A DNA stretch of 64,000 nt from Massilia sp. PDC64 (GTDB taxonomy: Bacteria > Pseudomonadota > Gammaproteobacteria > Burkholderiales > Burkholderiaceae_D), in assembly GCF_900101265.1 (NCBI RefSeq), contig NZ_FMZS01000008.1, forward strand, positions 310,001-374,000, in the 5' to 3' direction. The translations under genes were made by a program, and so were the position numbers. Positions 19,722 through 27,395 of the stretch are shown in pieces. Position 1 is the stretch's first letter. Every line of letters begins with the position of its first letter. A model generated the notes under the pieces. The model was not told where the DNA came from. It worked only from the letters and a program-made list of their open reading frames with translations, and did no database searches.

Positions 19722-20648
19722 TTACGGCAGCTTGATCGACACGACGCCGGCCAGCAGCACGAGCGCACCGGCGAGCCGGATGCGCGAGACGGCACTCTTC
19801 GGCAGGCCGAACAGGCCGAACCGGTCGATCAGGATCGCCACCACCTGCTGTCCCGCGATCGTGAATCCGACCGTCGCGGCCGCGCCGATCACGGGCAGTG
19901 CGAGGAACACGGTCGTGACGTAGCACACGCCCACCGGCCCCCCGAGCCAGGCCCACCACGGCACGGCGCACAGTCCTCCGAGGCGCGGCCGTTCGTTGCG
20001 GTTCACGGCCATCACGAGGGCGAGGACGGTCGCCATGCCCGCAGTCGCCACGGCAAAACTCGTGAGCGACACGACCAGCGGCGCACCCAGCGCGCGCGCG
20101 ACGGCCGCGTTGAGCGCACCCTGCACGGGCAGCACGCCGCCGCACAGCGCGGCCGCCGCGACCCACGCGGCCTTGACCCGGCGGGGCGGCGTGCCGGCGG
20201 CGGGGCGCTGCCCCCGCACGATCAGCACGATGCCGGCGGCGACGCATACAGCGCCCAGCCACGTGAACGGTCCGGGCGCGCGCCGGACGACGCCCAGCAG
20301 GCCCACGCCGTCCAGCAACAGCGACGCGAACGCCTGCCCCGCGATGAACAGCCCGACCGTGGTGACGGCACCGATGCGCGGGATGAACACGATGCCCGCG
20401 ACGACGTACAGGGCGCTGGCGAGGCCGCCCAGCAACTGCCACCACTGGGCTTGTCCGAGCCGGCCCAGCGCGGGCAGGGCGCCGCCGGCCGCGACGGCGA
20501 GGCACAGCAGGACGGTGGCGACGAACAGTTGCAAGGTGGCGGCGGCGAACGGGCTCGCGACGGCCTTGCCCAGGCGTGCATTGGCTGCCGCCTGCAACGG
20601 CAGGCCGCAGCCCGCCAGGAAGGCGATAACAATATAAATCGTATTCAT
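19722..20648 (-). CDS. DMT-family transporter, YdcZ/DUF606 type, tandem
   Basis: A 308-residue membrane protein made of two homologous DUF606/YdcZ halves. The first half carries FLAGCGLPLQAAANARLGKAV and TVGLFIAGQAFASLLLDG; the second repeats these as LCGGVLPVQGALNAAVARALG and TVGFTIAGQQVVAILIDR. About ten helices are expected. YdcZ proteins are usually single 140-residue units, so this is a fused form. Its ATG overlaps the SMR stop (ATGA). The substrate is unknown. Confidence 0.88.
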   Translation of the reverse strand: MNTIYIVIAFLAGCGLPLQAAANARLGKAVASPFAAATLQLFVATVLLCLAVAAGGALPALGRLGQAQWWQLLGGLASALYVVAGIVFIPRIGAVTTVGLFIAGQAFASLLLDGVGLLGVVRRAPGPFTWLGAVCVAAGIVLIVRGQRPAAGTPPRRVKAAWVAAAALCGGVLPVQGALNAAVARALGAPLVVSLTSFAVATAGMATVLALVMAVNRNERPRLGGLCAVPWWAWLGGPVGVCYVTTVFLALPVIGAAATVGFTIAGQQVVAILIDRFGLFGLPKSAVSRIRLAGALVLLAGVVSIKLP

Positions 20649-20968
20649 GATTGCTCCAGGTATTTGAGGCCGGCGATCCCGCCGAAGACGAGCGCCATGC
20701 ACAGCATCCGCGCCGGCGACAGCGTCTCCGCGAAGACGGCCGCGCCGACGAGGCTGACGCCGAGGGCGCCGATGCCCGTCCACACGGCATACGCGATCCC
20801 CAGCGGCAGGGTGCGCACGGCGGCGGCCAGCAGCCAGATGCTGCCCAGTGCGGCCAGCACCGCCAGCAGGGACGGCACGGGTCGGGTGACGCCCGCGGAA
20901 GCCTTGAGCGCGAAGGCCATCACGACCTCCAGCACCCCGGCCGCGAACAATTGCATCCATGCGGCCAT
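20645..20968 (-). CDS. Small multidrug resistance (SMR) transporter, SugE/Gdx-like
   Basis: A 107-residue protein with four hydrophobic helices. The membrane-embedded Glu14 (AAGVLEVVMAFALKAS) needed for proton-coupled export is present, and GIAYAVWTGIGALGVSLVG in helix 3 is the SugE/Gdx-like signature; Gdx members export guanidinium. The ATG is two bases from the GST stop and its own stop overlaps the YdcZ-type gene, so GST, SMR and YdcZ-type form one operon. Quaternary ammonium export is the alternative. Confidence 0.88.
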   Translation of the reverse strand: MAAWMQLFAAGVLEVVMAFALKASAGVTRPVPSLLAVLAALGSIWLLAAAVRTLPLGIAYAVWTGIGALGVSLVGAAVFAETLSPARMLCMALVFGGIAGLKYLEQS

Positions 20969-20969
20969 G

Positions 20970-21572
20970 TCAGGCTTTCCGCATCTTGAGCTGGCTCCGT
21001 ACGACGGCCGGGCGCTCCGCGATCCTGCGCAGCCACGCGTCCACGTGCGGGTACGCACGTATGTCGATGCCCAGTTCGTCATGGGTGGCCAGCCATGGAT
21101 AAAAGGCGATGTCCGCCATGGAGTACTCGTCCGCCGCGATGTGGTTCGAGACGGCCAGCCGGCGTTCGATCACGCCATAGAGCCGCTGCGTTTCGCGCGT
21201 GTAACGGTCCAGCGCCATCCCGTTGCGTTCCGGCGCAGCGTGCCGGAACCACCACAGCTGTCCCAGCATCGGCCCGACGCTGGCCGCCTGCAGGAACAGC
21301 CATTGCAGGACGACGTCGCTGTCGGGGATCAGCCTGCCCGTGGCCTGGCCGAGGTGGTAGAGGATCGCGCACGATTCGAACAGGCTCCGGCCGGTGCGTT
21401 CGTCGACGAGCGCGGGGATCTTGTTGTTGGGGCTGATTTCCAGGAAATCGGGCGCGAACTGCTCGCCTGCGCCCAGGTCGACGTGGCGGACCCGGTAGTC
21501 CAGGCCGAGTTCTTCCAGCGCGATGATGAGTTTCCTGCCGTTCGGGGTATCGGCGACATAAGCGGTGTACAT
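20970..21572 (-). CDS. Glutathione S-transferase
   Basis: A 200-residue cytosolic GST. The N-terminal thioredoxin-like domain has TPNGRKLIIALEELGLDY, the cis-Pro loop NNKIPALVD and the glutathione-binding SLFESCAILYHLG (Glu-Ser pair). The C-terminal helical domain ends with SMADIAFYPWL, the N-capping box motif. The sequence resembles the YfcG/YghU-like bacterial group. A GGAGG ribosome site lies just upstream of the ATG. The gene is divergent from a LysR regulator with 96 bases between, and leads an operon with two small-molecule exporters. Confidence 0.9.
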   Translation of the reverse strand: MYTAYVADTPNGRKLIIALEELGLDYRVRHVDLGAGEQFAPDFLEISPNNKIPALVDERTGRSLFESCAILYHLGQATGRLIPDSDVVLQWLFLQAASVGPMLGQLWWFRHAAPERNGMALDRYTRETQRLYGVIERRLAVSNHIAADEYSMADIAFYPWLATHDELGIDIRAYPHVDAWLRRIAERPAVVRSQLKMRKA

Positions 21573-21638
21573 GCTTCCCTCCTGTGATTGACAGGAACAG
21601 CGTAGCTTGTGCAAGAATGGTTGAACATTCGACTTATT

Positions 21639-21655
21639 CAGACAACACCTGTCTG
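21639..21655. promoter_or_regulatory. Inverted repeat between GST and LysR genes, putative LysR operator
   Basis: CAGACA and TGTCTG flank five bases (17 bases in all), lying 14 bases upstream of the LysR ATG and 67 bases from the GST ATG. Imperfect palindromes in such divergent spacers are typical LysR-type binding sites. The assignment is by position and symmetry only. Confidence 0.35.
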
Positions 21656-21668
21656 TTTTTGCGCACCC

Positions 21669-22520
21669 ATGGACTGGGACGACTATCGATACTTCCTCGC
21701 GGTGGCGGGCAGCGGCTCCGTCTCCGCCGCCGCGCGCCGGCTCGGGCAAAGCCACTCGACGGTGCTGCGCCGCCTGGACAAACTGGAGACCGCGCTCGAC
21801 GTGCGCCTGTTCGAGCGCTTCCAGACGGGCTACGTGCTGACGGCCAGCGGCGAAGAGCTGCAGGCCCTGCTGGCCCCCATCGGCGAAGGCATGCAGGACA
21901 TCGAGCGCAAGCTGGGCGGGCAGGATGCGGCGCTGCAGGGCACGATCCGCGTCACGACGACCGACACCCTGATGGCCGTGCTGCTGCCGGTGCTGGCGGA
22001 CTTTCGGGCGGACTACCCCGGCATCCAGCTGCAGGTCACGGTCAACAACAGCTTTTTGAATCTGTCGAAGCGCGACGCGGACGTGGCCATCCGGCCGTCC
22101 AACACGCCGCCGGACAATCTCGTCGGCCGCAAGGCAGGCCTCCTGCGCACGGCGCCGTACGCGTCGACGGCGTATCTGGCGCGGCGACCACAGGGTGACC
22201 ATGACTGGGTCGCACCCGACGACAGCCTCGCGCACCTGCGCCAGGCCCGCTGGCTGCATGAGCACGTGCCGGCCGAGCGGCATGTCGTGAGCGTGGATTC
22301 GCTGCTGGGGATGGTGACGGCCGTCGAGGCTGGCCTGGGTGCGGGCATGCTGCTGTGTCTGCTGGCGGATGCGCGGCCCGGGCTCGTCCGGCTTGCCGAT
22401 CCCGATCCCGCGCTGGACACGGACGTGTGGATCCTCACGCATCCCGATCTCCGGCGCGTGCAGCGAATCCGCGTGTTCACGGCGTTCGTCTTCGACAGGC
22501 TCGCGGCAGCGCTCGGGTAG
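21669..22520 (+). CDS. LysR-family transcriptional regulator
   Basis: A 283-residue regulator. The N-terminal winged helix reads DDYRYFLAVAGSGSVSAAARRLGQSHSTVLRRLDKLE, and the rest is a LysR substrate-binding fold (TIRVTTTDTLMAVLLPVLADF). The ATG at 21669 (MDWDDYRYF) gives the standard family N terminus; 20 upstream codons in the same frame run into the intergenic inverted repeat and are not used. It probably controls the divergent GST-SMR-YdcZ operon and itself. Confidence 0.92.
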   Translation: MDWDDYRYFLAVAGSGSVSAAARRLGQSHSTVLRRLDKLETALDVRLFERFQTGYVLTASGEELQALLAPIGEGMQDIERKLGGQDAALQGTIRVTTTDTLMAVLLPVLADFRADYPGIQLQVTVNNSFLNLSKRDADVAIRPSNTPPDNLVGRKAGLLRTAPYASTAYLARRPQGDHDWVAPDDSLAHLRQARWLHEHVPAERHVVSVDSLLGMVTAVEAGLGAGMLLCLLADARPGLVRLADPDPALDTDVWILTHPDLRRVQRIRVFTAFVFDRLAAALG

Positions 22521-22596
22521 TCCCATGCCCGGCTTGACAGGCATGGTCGCTTGTCCTACGCTGCGCGGTCCGCCACGGACAGACGAAGGGACATGC

Positions 22597-23859
22597 ATGC
22601 GCGCAGCAACGATTTCTAGAGCGTGGATGGCCGTCCTGCTGACGGCCGTACTGGCGCCGGCACAGGCCGGCCGGCTGGACGACATCGCCGCGCGCGGCGT
22701 GCTGCGGGTGGGCAGTACCGGCGACTACAAGCCCTTCAGCTACCTGCAGGCTGGCGGCGGATTCATCGGCATGGACGTGGAGCTGGCGGATGAGCTGGCG
22801 CGCTCCCTCGGCGTGCGACTGCAACTGGTGCCGACGAGCTGGCCGACGCTGATGGCCGACCTGGGCGCGGACAAGTTCGATCTCGCGCTGAGCGGCGTGT
22901 CCGTGACGGCCGAGCGGCAACGGCGGGCGCTGTTCTCCGTGCCTTATCTGCACGACGGCAAGACGCCGATCACGCGCTGCGAAAACGTTGCCCGCTACCA
23001 GACGCTGGCGCAGATCGACCGGCCGGACGTGCGGCTGATCGTCAATCCGGGCGGCACCAACGAACGCTTCGCCCGCGCCCGCGCGCCGCACGCGCAGCTG
23101 ACCGTGTACCCGGACAATGTGACCATCTTCGGCCAGATCGTCAGCGGGGCGGCCGACCTCATGATGACCGACGCCATCGAAACCCGTTTGCAGCAGCGTC
23201 TGCATCCGCAGCTGTGCGCCGTTCACCCCGAAGCGCCCATCGACATGACGGACAAGGCCATCCTGCTGCCCCGCGACGCGGCGCTGAAGGCGTATGTCGA
23301 CCGCTGGCTGCAGCAACGCCTGGACAATGGCGACGTGCCGAAGCGCCTGGAGCGCTGGCTGGCGTTCCCATGGGGGCTGGAGCCATTGCGCGAGGCCATC
23401 GACCGGCGCCTGTTGCTGGCGCAGGATGTCGCGCGTGCCAAGTGGAATGCGAAGGCGGCCATCGAAGACCTGCCGCGCGAGGAACAGGTCATCGCCGCGG
23501 CGGTGCGGCAGGGGGCGACGCTGGGCCTGCCGGAAGCGTGGGTACGCACCGTGTTCCGGGCGCAGATCGAAGCCTCCAAGACGGTGCAGCGCGCGCTGTA
23601 CGCCCGCTGGCAAGCGGAGGGCGCCGGCCGTTTCGACGACGCGCCCGACCTCGCGAAAACCATTCGTCCCGAGCTGGACCGCCTCACCACCCAGCTGCTG
23701 CGTGCCATGGCCGACAACGAGGCCGTGCTGCACGACAGCGGCCGCCGGGCCGATGTCGCCATCGCCATGCAGGGGCTGCAGGCACGCGCCGTCAACCCGG
23801 CCGCGGCCGGGCAGGCACTGGCGCCGTTCCTGCCTGCTGCGCCATCGGCTGGCGAATGA
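22597..23859 (+). CDS. Exported cyclohexadienyl dehydratase fused to gamma-class chorismate mutase
   Basis: A 420-residue two-domain protein. A signal peptide (about residues 1-24, ending APAQA) directs it to the periplasm. Residues about 25-255 are a solute-binding-fold PheC-type cyclohexadienyl dehydratase: DGKTPITRCENVARY, VNPGGTNERFARA, MMTDAIETRLQQ, HPQLCAVHP, DKAILLPRD. Residues about 265-410 resemble secreted AroQ-gamma chorismate mutase: REAIDRRLLLAQDVARAKW, DLPREEQVI, RAQIEASKTVQ. Together they could turn chorismate into prephenate and then phenylpyruvate (or arogenate into phenylalanine) outside the cytoplasm. GAAGGG precedes the ATG. A LysR gene lies 76 bases upstream on the same strand. 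Confidence 0.85.
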   Translation: MRAATISRAWMAVLLTAVLAPAQAGRLDDIAARGVLRVGSTGDYKPFSYLQAGGGFIGMDVELADELARSLGVRLQLVPTSWPTLMADLGADKFDLALSGVSVTAERQRRALFSVPYLHDGKTPITRCENVARYQTLAQIDRPDVRLIVNPGGTNERFARARAPHAQLTVYPDNVTIFGQIVSGAADLMMTDAIETRLQQRLHPQLCAVHPEAPIDMTDKAILLPRDAALKAYVDRWLQQRLDNGDVPKRLERWLAFPWGLEPLREAIDRRLLLAQDVARAKWNAKAAIEDLPREEQVIAAAVRQGATLGLPEAWVRTVFRAQIEASKTVQRALYARWQAEGAGRFDDAPDLAKTIRPELDRLTTQLLRAMADNEAVLHDSGRRADVAIAMQGLQARAVNPAAAGQALAPFLPAAPSAGE

Positions 23860-24445
23860 TCGTTTTCCACCGGGCGGGATCGGCGCGGCGGATGTCGCTC
23901 AAATAGATTTCGTGGTGCTTGCCGGCGAGGCTGCCGCGCGCTTCGATGAAGTCGTGCACGCGCTGGATCGTCGGGCCTTCGTCCGTGAACGGGCCGACGT
24001 GCAGGGTCTGGGCGCACGGGCCTTCCGTAAAACGTTCGATCCGCAGCGCATCGACCGTGTGCAGGCCCTTCTTGCGCTTCACTTCCGCCATCGCGTCGCG
24101 CAGCAGGGATTCGTCGACGAAAGCCGGCTGGTGGATCATCATCGTCCATTGCCACTTCGTCCGGTCGTTGGCGACGAACGATGACATGTCGTCCGACCAC
24201 CACAGGCCCTCGAGCGGCATCACCGCATAGTCGATGGCCGCCGGTCCCTTCTTGACCATGAACTTGGCCGTGTAGGACACGGAAAACAGCGCTTCCACGG
24301 CCCGCGCGTAATGCGGCGACGTGTTCGGATCGCCGTCCCCGTCGATCATCAGGTAGCGGAACGCTGGAACATCGACCTGCACGACGTCGCGCGCGGACGG
24401 TTGATAGAGATGCTTGAGGTCTTTCTTGAGATCGATTTTGTTCAC
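23792..24445 (-). CDS. GyrI-like small-molecule-binding domain protein
   Basis: A 217-residue stand-alone GyrI-like protein of the SOUL/GyrI superfamily. Conserved stretches are DVPAFRYLMIDGDGDPNTSPHY, FVANDRTKWQWTMMIHQPAFVD and the LHVGPFTDEGPTIQRVHDFI end. Such proteins bind or hydrolyse small molecules; the ligand here is unknown. The GTG at 24445 overlaps the stop of the upstream 113-residue protein, so it is the last cistron of the sigma-factor operon. Its 3' end overlaps the convergent PheC-AroQ gene by 68 bases. Confidence 0.82.
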   Translation of the reverse strand: MNKIDLKKDLKHLYQPSARDVVQVDVPAFRYLMIDGDGDPNTSPHYARAVEALFSVSYTAKFMVKKGPAAIDYAVMPLEGLWWSDDMSSFVANDRTKWQWTMMIHQPAFVDESLLRDAMAEVKRKKGLHTVDALRIERFTEGPCAQTLHVGPFTDEGPTIQRVHDFIEARGSLAGKHHEIYLSDIRRADPARWKTIIRQPMAQQAGTAPVPARPRPG

Positions 24446-24783
24446 GCGCGCTCCAGCAGGTTGACGATCATCGTTTGCGCCGCGCGCAGCGCCGCGAGCC
24501 GGTTCCGCAGCAGTGCGTGCTGGGCGGTGCCCGGCGTGGCCCGCGCTTCGGCAGTTTCGCTGCGGGCAATCATCGACGCGAACGCGCGTACGGCGACGCG
24601 CAGGTCGTCTGGGGCGTACCGACCCGGCGCCGCCGAAGCGCCTGACATCAGTGCGGCCGCGATGCGTAACGCGTTCAGGTTGTCGTCCAACATCCGGTAC
24701 TGCCACGTGCCTGGGGCGAGTTTCTGCCTCGCCTTGTCCGACTTGGCGATCAGCGAAGCGATCGGCGCGGCGTACTCGTTCAC
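24442..24783 (-). CDS. Unrecognised 113-residue helical protein with internal duplication
   Basis: I do not recognise a family. The protein appears fully helical and contains two copies of a roughly 40-residue unit: IASLIAKSDKARQKLAPGTW near residue 8 and FASMIARSETAEARATPGTA near residue 68, each continuing into an Asn/Arg-Leu-Ala-Leu-Arg helix. No signal peptide or membrane segment. The GTG at 24783 overlaps the sigma-factor stop (GTGA) and the 3' end overlaps the GyrI-like start, so it is translated within the operon. Coding is supported by these couplings and by the repeat conservation. Confidence 0.7.
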   Translation of the reverse strand: MNEYAAPIASLIAKSDKARQKLAPGTWQYRMLDDNLNALRIAAALMSGASAAPGRYAPDDLRVAVRAFASMIARSETAEARATPGTAQHALLRNRLAALRAAQTMIVNLLERA

Positions 24784-26078
24784 CGGTTTTCCAGCAATGC
24801 GCTCGACCGCGCCCGCTCCAGCAGCAACGCCTGCTCGCGCTCGTTCTGCGTGAGGCTGGCCGCCCGTTCGAATTCCGCCTTCGCTTCCGCGTGCCGGCCC
24901 AGTTTCGCGAGCAGGTCGCCGCGCACGCTCGGCAGCAGGTGGTAGTTGCGCAGCGCGGGCACGTCCAGCAGCGCGTCGGCCAGGGCCAGGCCCGCTTCCG
25001 GGCCGTAGGCCATGCCCAGCGCGACGGCGCGGTTCAGTTCCACGACGGGGGACGGCATCAGCTGGGATAGCGCGTCGTACAGCGCGGCGATGCGGGCCCA
25101 GTCCGTCGCTTCCGGCGTGAGGGCGCGCGCATGGCAGGCGGCGATGGCGGCCTGCAGCGCGTACGGGCCGAGCGCGCCGAGGCGGCCCGCGCGGTCGAGC
25201 GCGGCCAGCCCGCGGCCGATCAGCAGGCGGTCCCAGCGCGAGCGGTCCTGGTCCATCAGCAGGATCGGCGCGCCGTCCGGGCCCGTGCGGGCGCGCTCGC
25301 GCGAGGACTGGATTTCCATCAGCGCGACGAGGCCGTGGACCTCGCCTTCGTCGGGCATCAGTTCCGCCAGCACGCGGCCCAGGCGCAGCGCCTCGCGACA
25401 CAGGGTGGGCCGCAGCCACTCGTTGCCCGCGCTGGCGGAATAGCCTTCGTTGTAGATCAGGTAGATCACCTGCAGCACGGATGCGAGGCGCGGCTTCAGT
25501 TCCTCGCCGCGCGGCACCTCGAACGGCACCCGGGCTTCCGCCAGCGTGCGCTTGGCGCGCACGATGCGTTGCGCCACCGTCGCTTCGGGCACGAGGAAGG
25601 CGCGGGCGATTTCTCCCGTGGCGAGGCCGCCCAGCAGCTTCAGCGCCAGCGCCGCGCGCGCCTCGGCCGACAGCACCGGGTGGCAGCAGACGAAGATCAG
25701 GCGCAGCACGTCGTCGTCGATCTCGCCCGCCGTCTCCTGCGTCAGCGCCGCCAGCTCGGCGGGGTCGCGGAAGCTGCCGCCGTCCGCGAGCAGGTTGTCC
25801 ATCTCCCAGCTCAGCTCGCCTTCCTTGCTGGCGTGCATGGCGTGGTGGCGCAGGTGGTCGAGAGCGCGCCGCTTGGCCACCTGCATCAGCCAGGCGCCGG
25901 GACGGTCCGGCACGCCGTCCGCCGGCCAGCGCTCCAGCGCTTCCAGCAGCGCGTCCTGGGCGAGTTCCTCCGCCCGGCCGAGGTCGCGCAGCATGCGGGT
26001 CAGCGCGCCGACGATGCGCGCCGACTCCATGCGCCAGACGGCCTCGACGATCTTGCCCGCGTCGGCGCCGCGCGTCAT
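24780..26078 (-). CDS. RNA polymerase ECF sigma factor with C-terminal extension (ECF42-like, DUF6596)
   Basis: A 432-residue extracytoplasmic-function sigma factor. Region 2 is near residues 10-80 (ALTRMLRDLGRAEELAQDALLEALERWP, RPGAWLMQVAKRRALDHLR), region 4 near 130-185 (LRLIFVCCHPVLSAEARAAL, TGEIARAFLVPEATVAQRIVRAK). The remaining 240 residues are the helical TPR-like extension of ECF42/SigJ-like factors (YLIYNEGYSAS, LNRAVALGMAYGPEAGL). ECF42 factors lack an anti-sigma gene and are linked to DGPF proteins, as here: the ATG at 26078 follows the stop of a tandem DGPF protein by one base. Confidence 0.9.
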   Translation of the reverse strand: MTRGADAGKIVEAVWRMESARIVGALTRMLRDLGRAEELAQDALLEALERWPADGVPDRPGAWLMQVAKRRALDHLRHHAMHASKEGELSWEMDNLLADGGSFRDPAELAALTQETAGEIDDDVLRLIFVCCHPVLSAEARAALALKLLGGLATGEIARAFLVPEATVAQRIVRAKRTLAEARVPFEVPRGEELKPRLASVLQVIYLIYNEGYSASAGNEWLRPTLCREALRLGRVLAELMPDEGEVHGLVALMEIQSSRERARTGPDGAPILLMDQDRSRWDRLLIGRGLAALDRAGRLGALGPYALQAAIAACHARALTPEATDWARIAALYDALSQLMPSPVVELNRAVALGMAYGPEAGLALADALLDVPALRNYHLLPSVRGDLLAKLGRHAEAKAEFERAASLTQNEREQALLLERARSSALLENR

Positions 26079-26079
26079 G

Positions 26080-26958
26080 TCACGGACGGTCCCATGCCGG
26101 TTGCGGGGCCAGCTCGGCGCGCAGCGCGGCGTCCAGCTGTTCGGCGCGCACGCTGGCGTCCTCGCGCAGCCGGGCCGTCGCGGCATCGACCGGCGCGTGC
26201 TGGCCGAGCGGCGCGATCAGTGCCACCGGCCGGATCTCGACCTCGACGTCCGGCCCCGTCGGATAGGGCAAGGTGCGGGCCCAGTCGAGGGCGGCATCGA
26301 TCGACGGCGCGCGGATCATCCAGAAGCCGGCGATCAATTCCTTGGCTTCCGCGAACGGGCCGTCGATGATGCTGGCGCCGCCCTTGGCCACGCGCACGCG
26401 GGCACCGCGCGCCGTGGACTTCAGGCCGTCGCCGGCCAGCAGGGTGCCGGCCGCCGCGTGGATGGCGTTGAAGGCGTTCAGCCGGTCCAGCTTTTCCTGC
26501 AGCGGGATGGCGTCGCGCTCGGTGCCGGCGTCGGAGCGCAGCAGGATCGCGTAGCACGTGTCGTCGCCGGCCGCGCCGGGCGGGATGCCCGCGCAGCCGC
26601 CGGGGCAGCCCGTTTCGCGCAATTCCAGCGTGACGTCGCCGCCCGCCGGGATCACGCCATTGGCCTGCAGCCATGCCAGCGCAGCGGCACGCGACGGCGC
26701 CTCGAACACGGCGAAGCCGGCCGGCAGGCGCTCGTCGGCCGGGAAGGGACCGGACGTCACGGCCTCGCCGCCGGGCCACAGTTTCAGGCGGCGCGCGTCG
26801 GCGTCCTGCGCGAACGCCAGTGCGAGGGCGGGAGCGCGCGGCGCGTCGGCGTTCGTCTGGCCGCCCGGCAGGCGGCGCAGCAGGTCGTCCAGCACGGCCT
26901 GCGGATCGGCTGCCGCGGTGCGCGTGTCGTTGTCGGTGCGGATGAGCATGAACTGCAT
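26080..26958 (-). CDS. Tandem YCII/DGPF-domain protein
   Basis: A 292-residue protein that appears to hold two YCII-related domains. The second (about 135-235) is canonical, with GTLLAGDGLKSTARGARVRV and the IIDGPFAEAKELIAGFWMI signature. The first (1-125) is diverged, with a weak TSGPFPADERLPAGFAVF counterpart. DGPF proteins form ferredoxin-like folds and accompany ECF42 sigma factors; their biochemical role is not settled. It lies between the single-domain DGPF gene and the sigma-factor gene, all on the minus strand. Confidence 0.85.
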   Translation of the reverse strand: MQFMLIRTDNDTRTAAADPQAVLDDLLRRLPGGQTNADAPRAPALALAFAQDADARRLKLWPGGEAVTSGPFPADERLPAGFAVFEAPSRAAALAWLQANGVIPAGGDVTLELRETGCPGGCAGIPPGAAGDDTCYAILLRSDAGTERDAIPLQEKLDRLNAFNAIHAAAGTLLAGDGLKSTARGARVRVAKGGASIIDGPFAEAKELIAGFWMIRAPSIDAALDWARTLPYPTGPDVEVEIRPVALIAPLGQHAPVDAATARLREDASVRAEQLDAALRAELAPQPAWDRP

Positions 26959-26969
26959 GGCGGTCTCCT

Positions 26970-27395
26970 TCAGCGCGCGGCCATTTGTTCGCGCAGGCGG
27001 TCTTCCTGCGCGCGCACGTCGTCCGGGAGGGACGTGCCGAAGTCGTCAGGTCCGAAGATCTGGCGGATCTCGATCTCGCTCTCGCCGTCCTCGTGCGGAT
27101 TCGGGCAACGCTTGAACCACTCGATGGCTTCCTCCTTCGAGCCCACCTCGATCAGCCAGAAGCCGGCCACGAGTTCCTTCGTTTCCGTGAATGGTCCGTC
27201 GATCACGGTGCGCTGGTTGCCATTGAACCGGATGCGGGCGCCCTTGCTGCTGGGGTGCAGGCCTTCGCCGGCCAGCATGACGCCGGCCTTGACGAGTTCC
27301 TCGTTGAAGTTGCCCATCTCCGTGAACAGTTTTTCGCTCGGCATGATGCCGGCTTCCGAGGCCGGGCTGGCTTTCACGATCACCATGAATTTCAT
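26970..27395 (-). CDS. YCII-family DGPF protein
   Basis: A 141-residue single-domain YCII protein: MKFMVIVKASPASEAG start, GVMLAGEGLHPSSKGARIRF, and the signature VIDGPFTETKELVAGFWLIE. The Arg-rich tail (RAQEDRLREQMAAR) is normal for the group. Its ATG overlaps the stop of the VOC gene (ATGA) and its stop is 11 bases from the tandem DGPF gene, placing it inside the sigma-factor operon. Role unknown; proposed as sensing partner or target of ECF42. Confidence 0.9.
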   Translation of the reverse strand: MKFMVIVKASPASEAGIMPSEKLFTEMGNFNEELVKAGVMLAGEGLHPSSKGARIRFNGNQRTVIDGPFTETKELVAGFWLIEVGSKEEAIEWFKRCPNPHEDGESEIEIRQIFGPDDFGTSLPDDVRAQEDRLREQMAAR

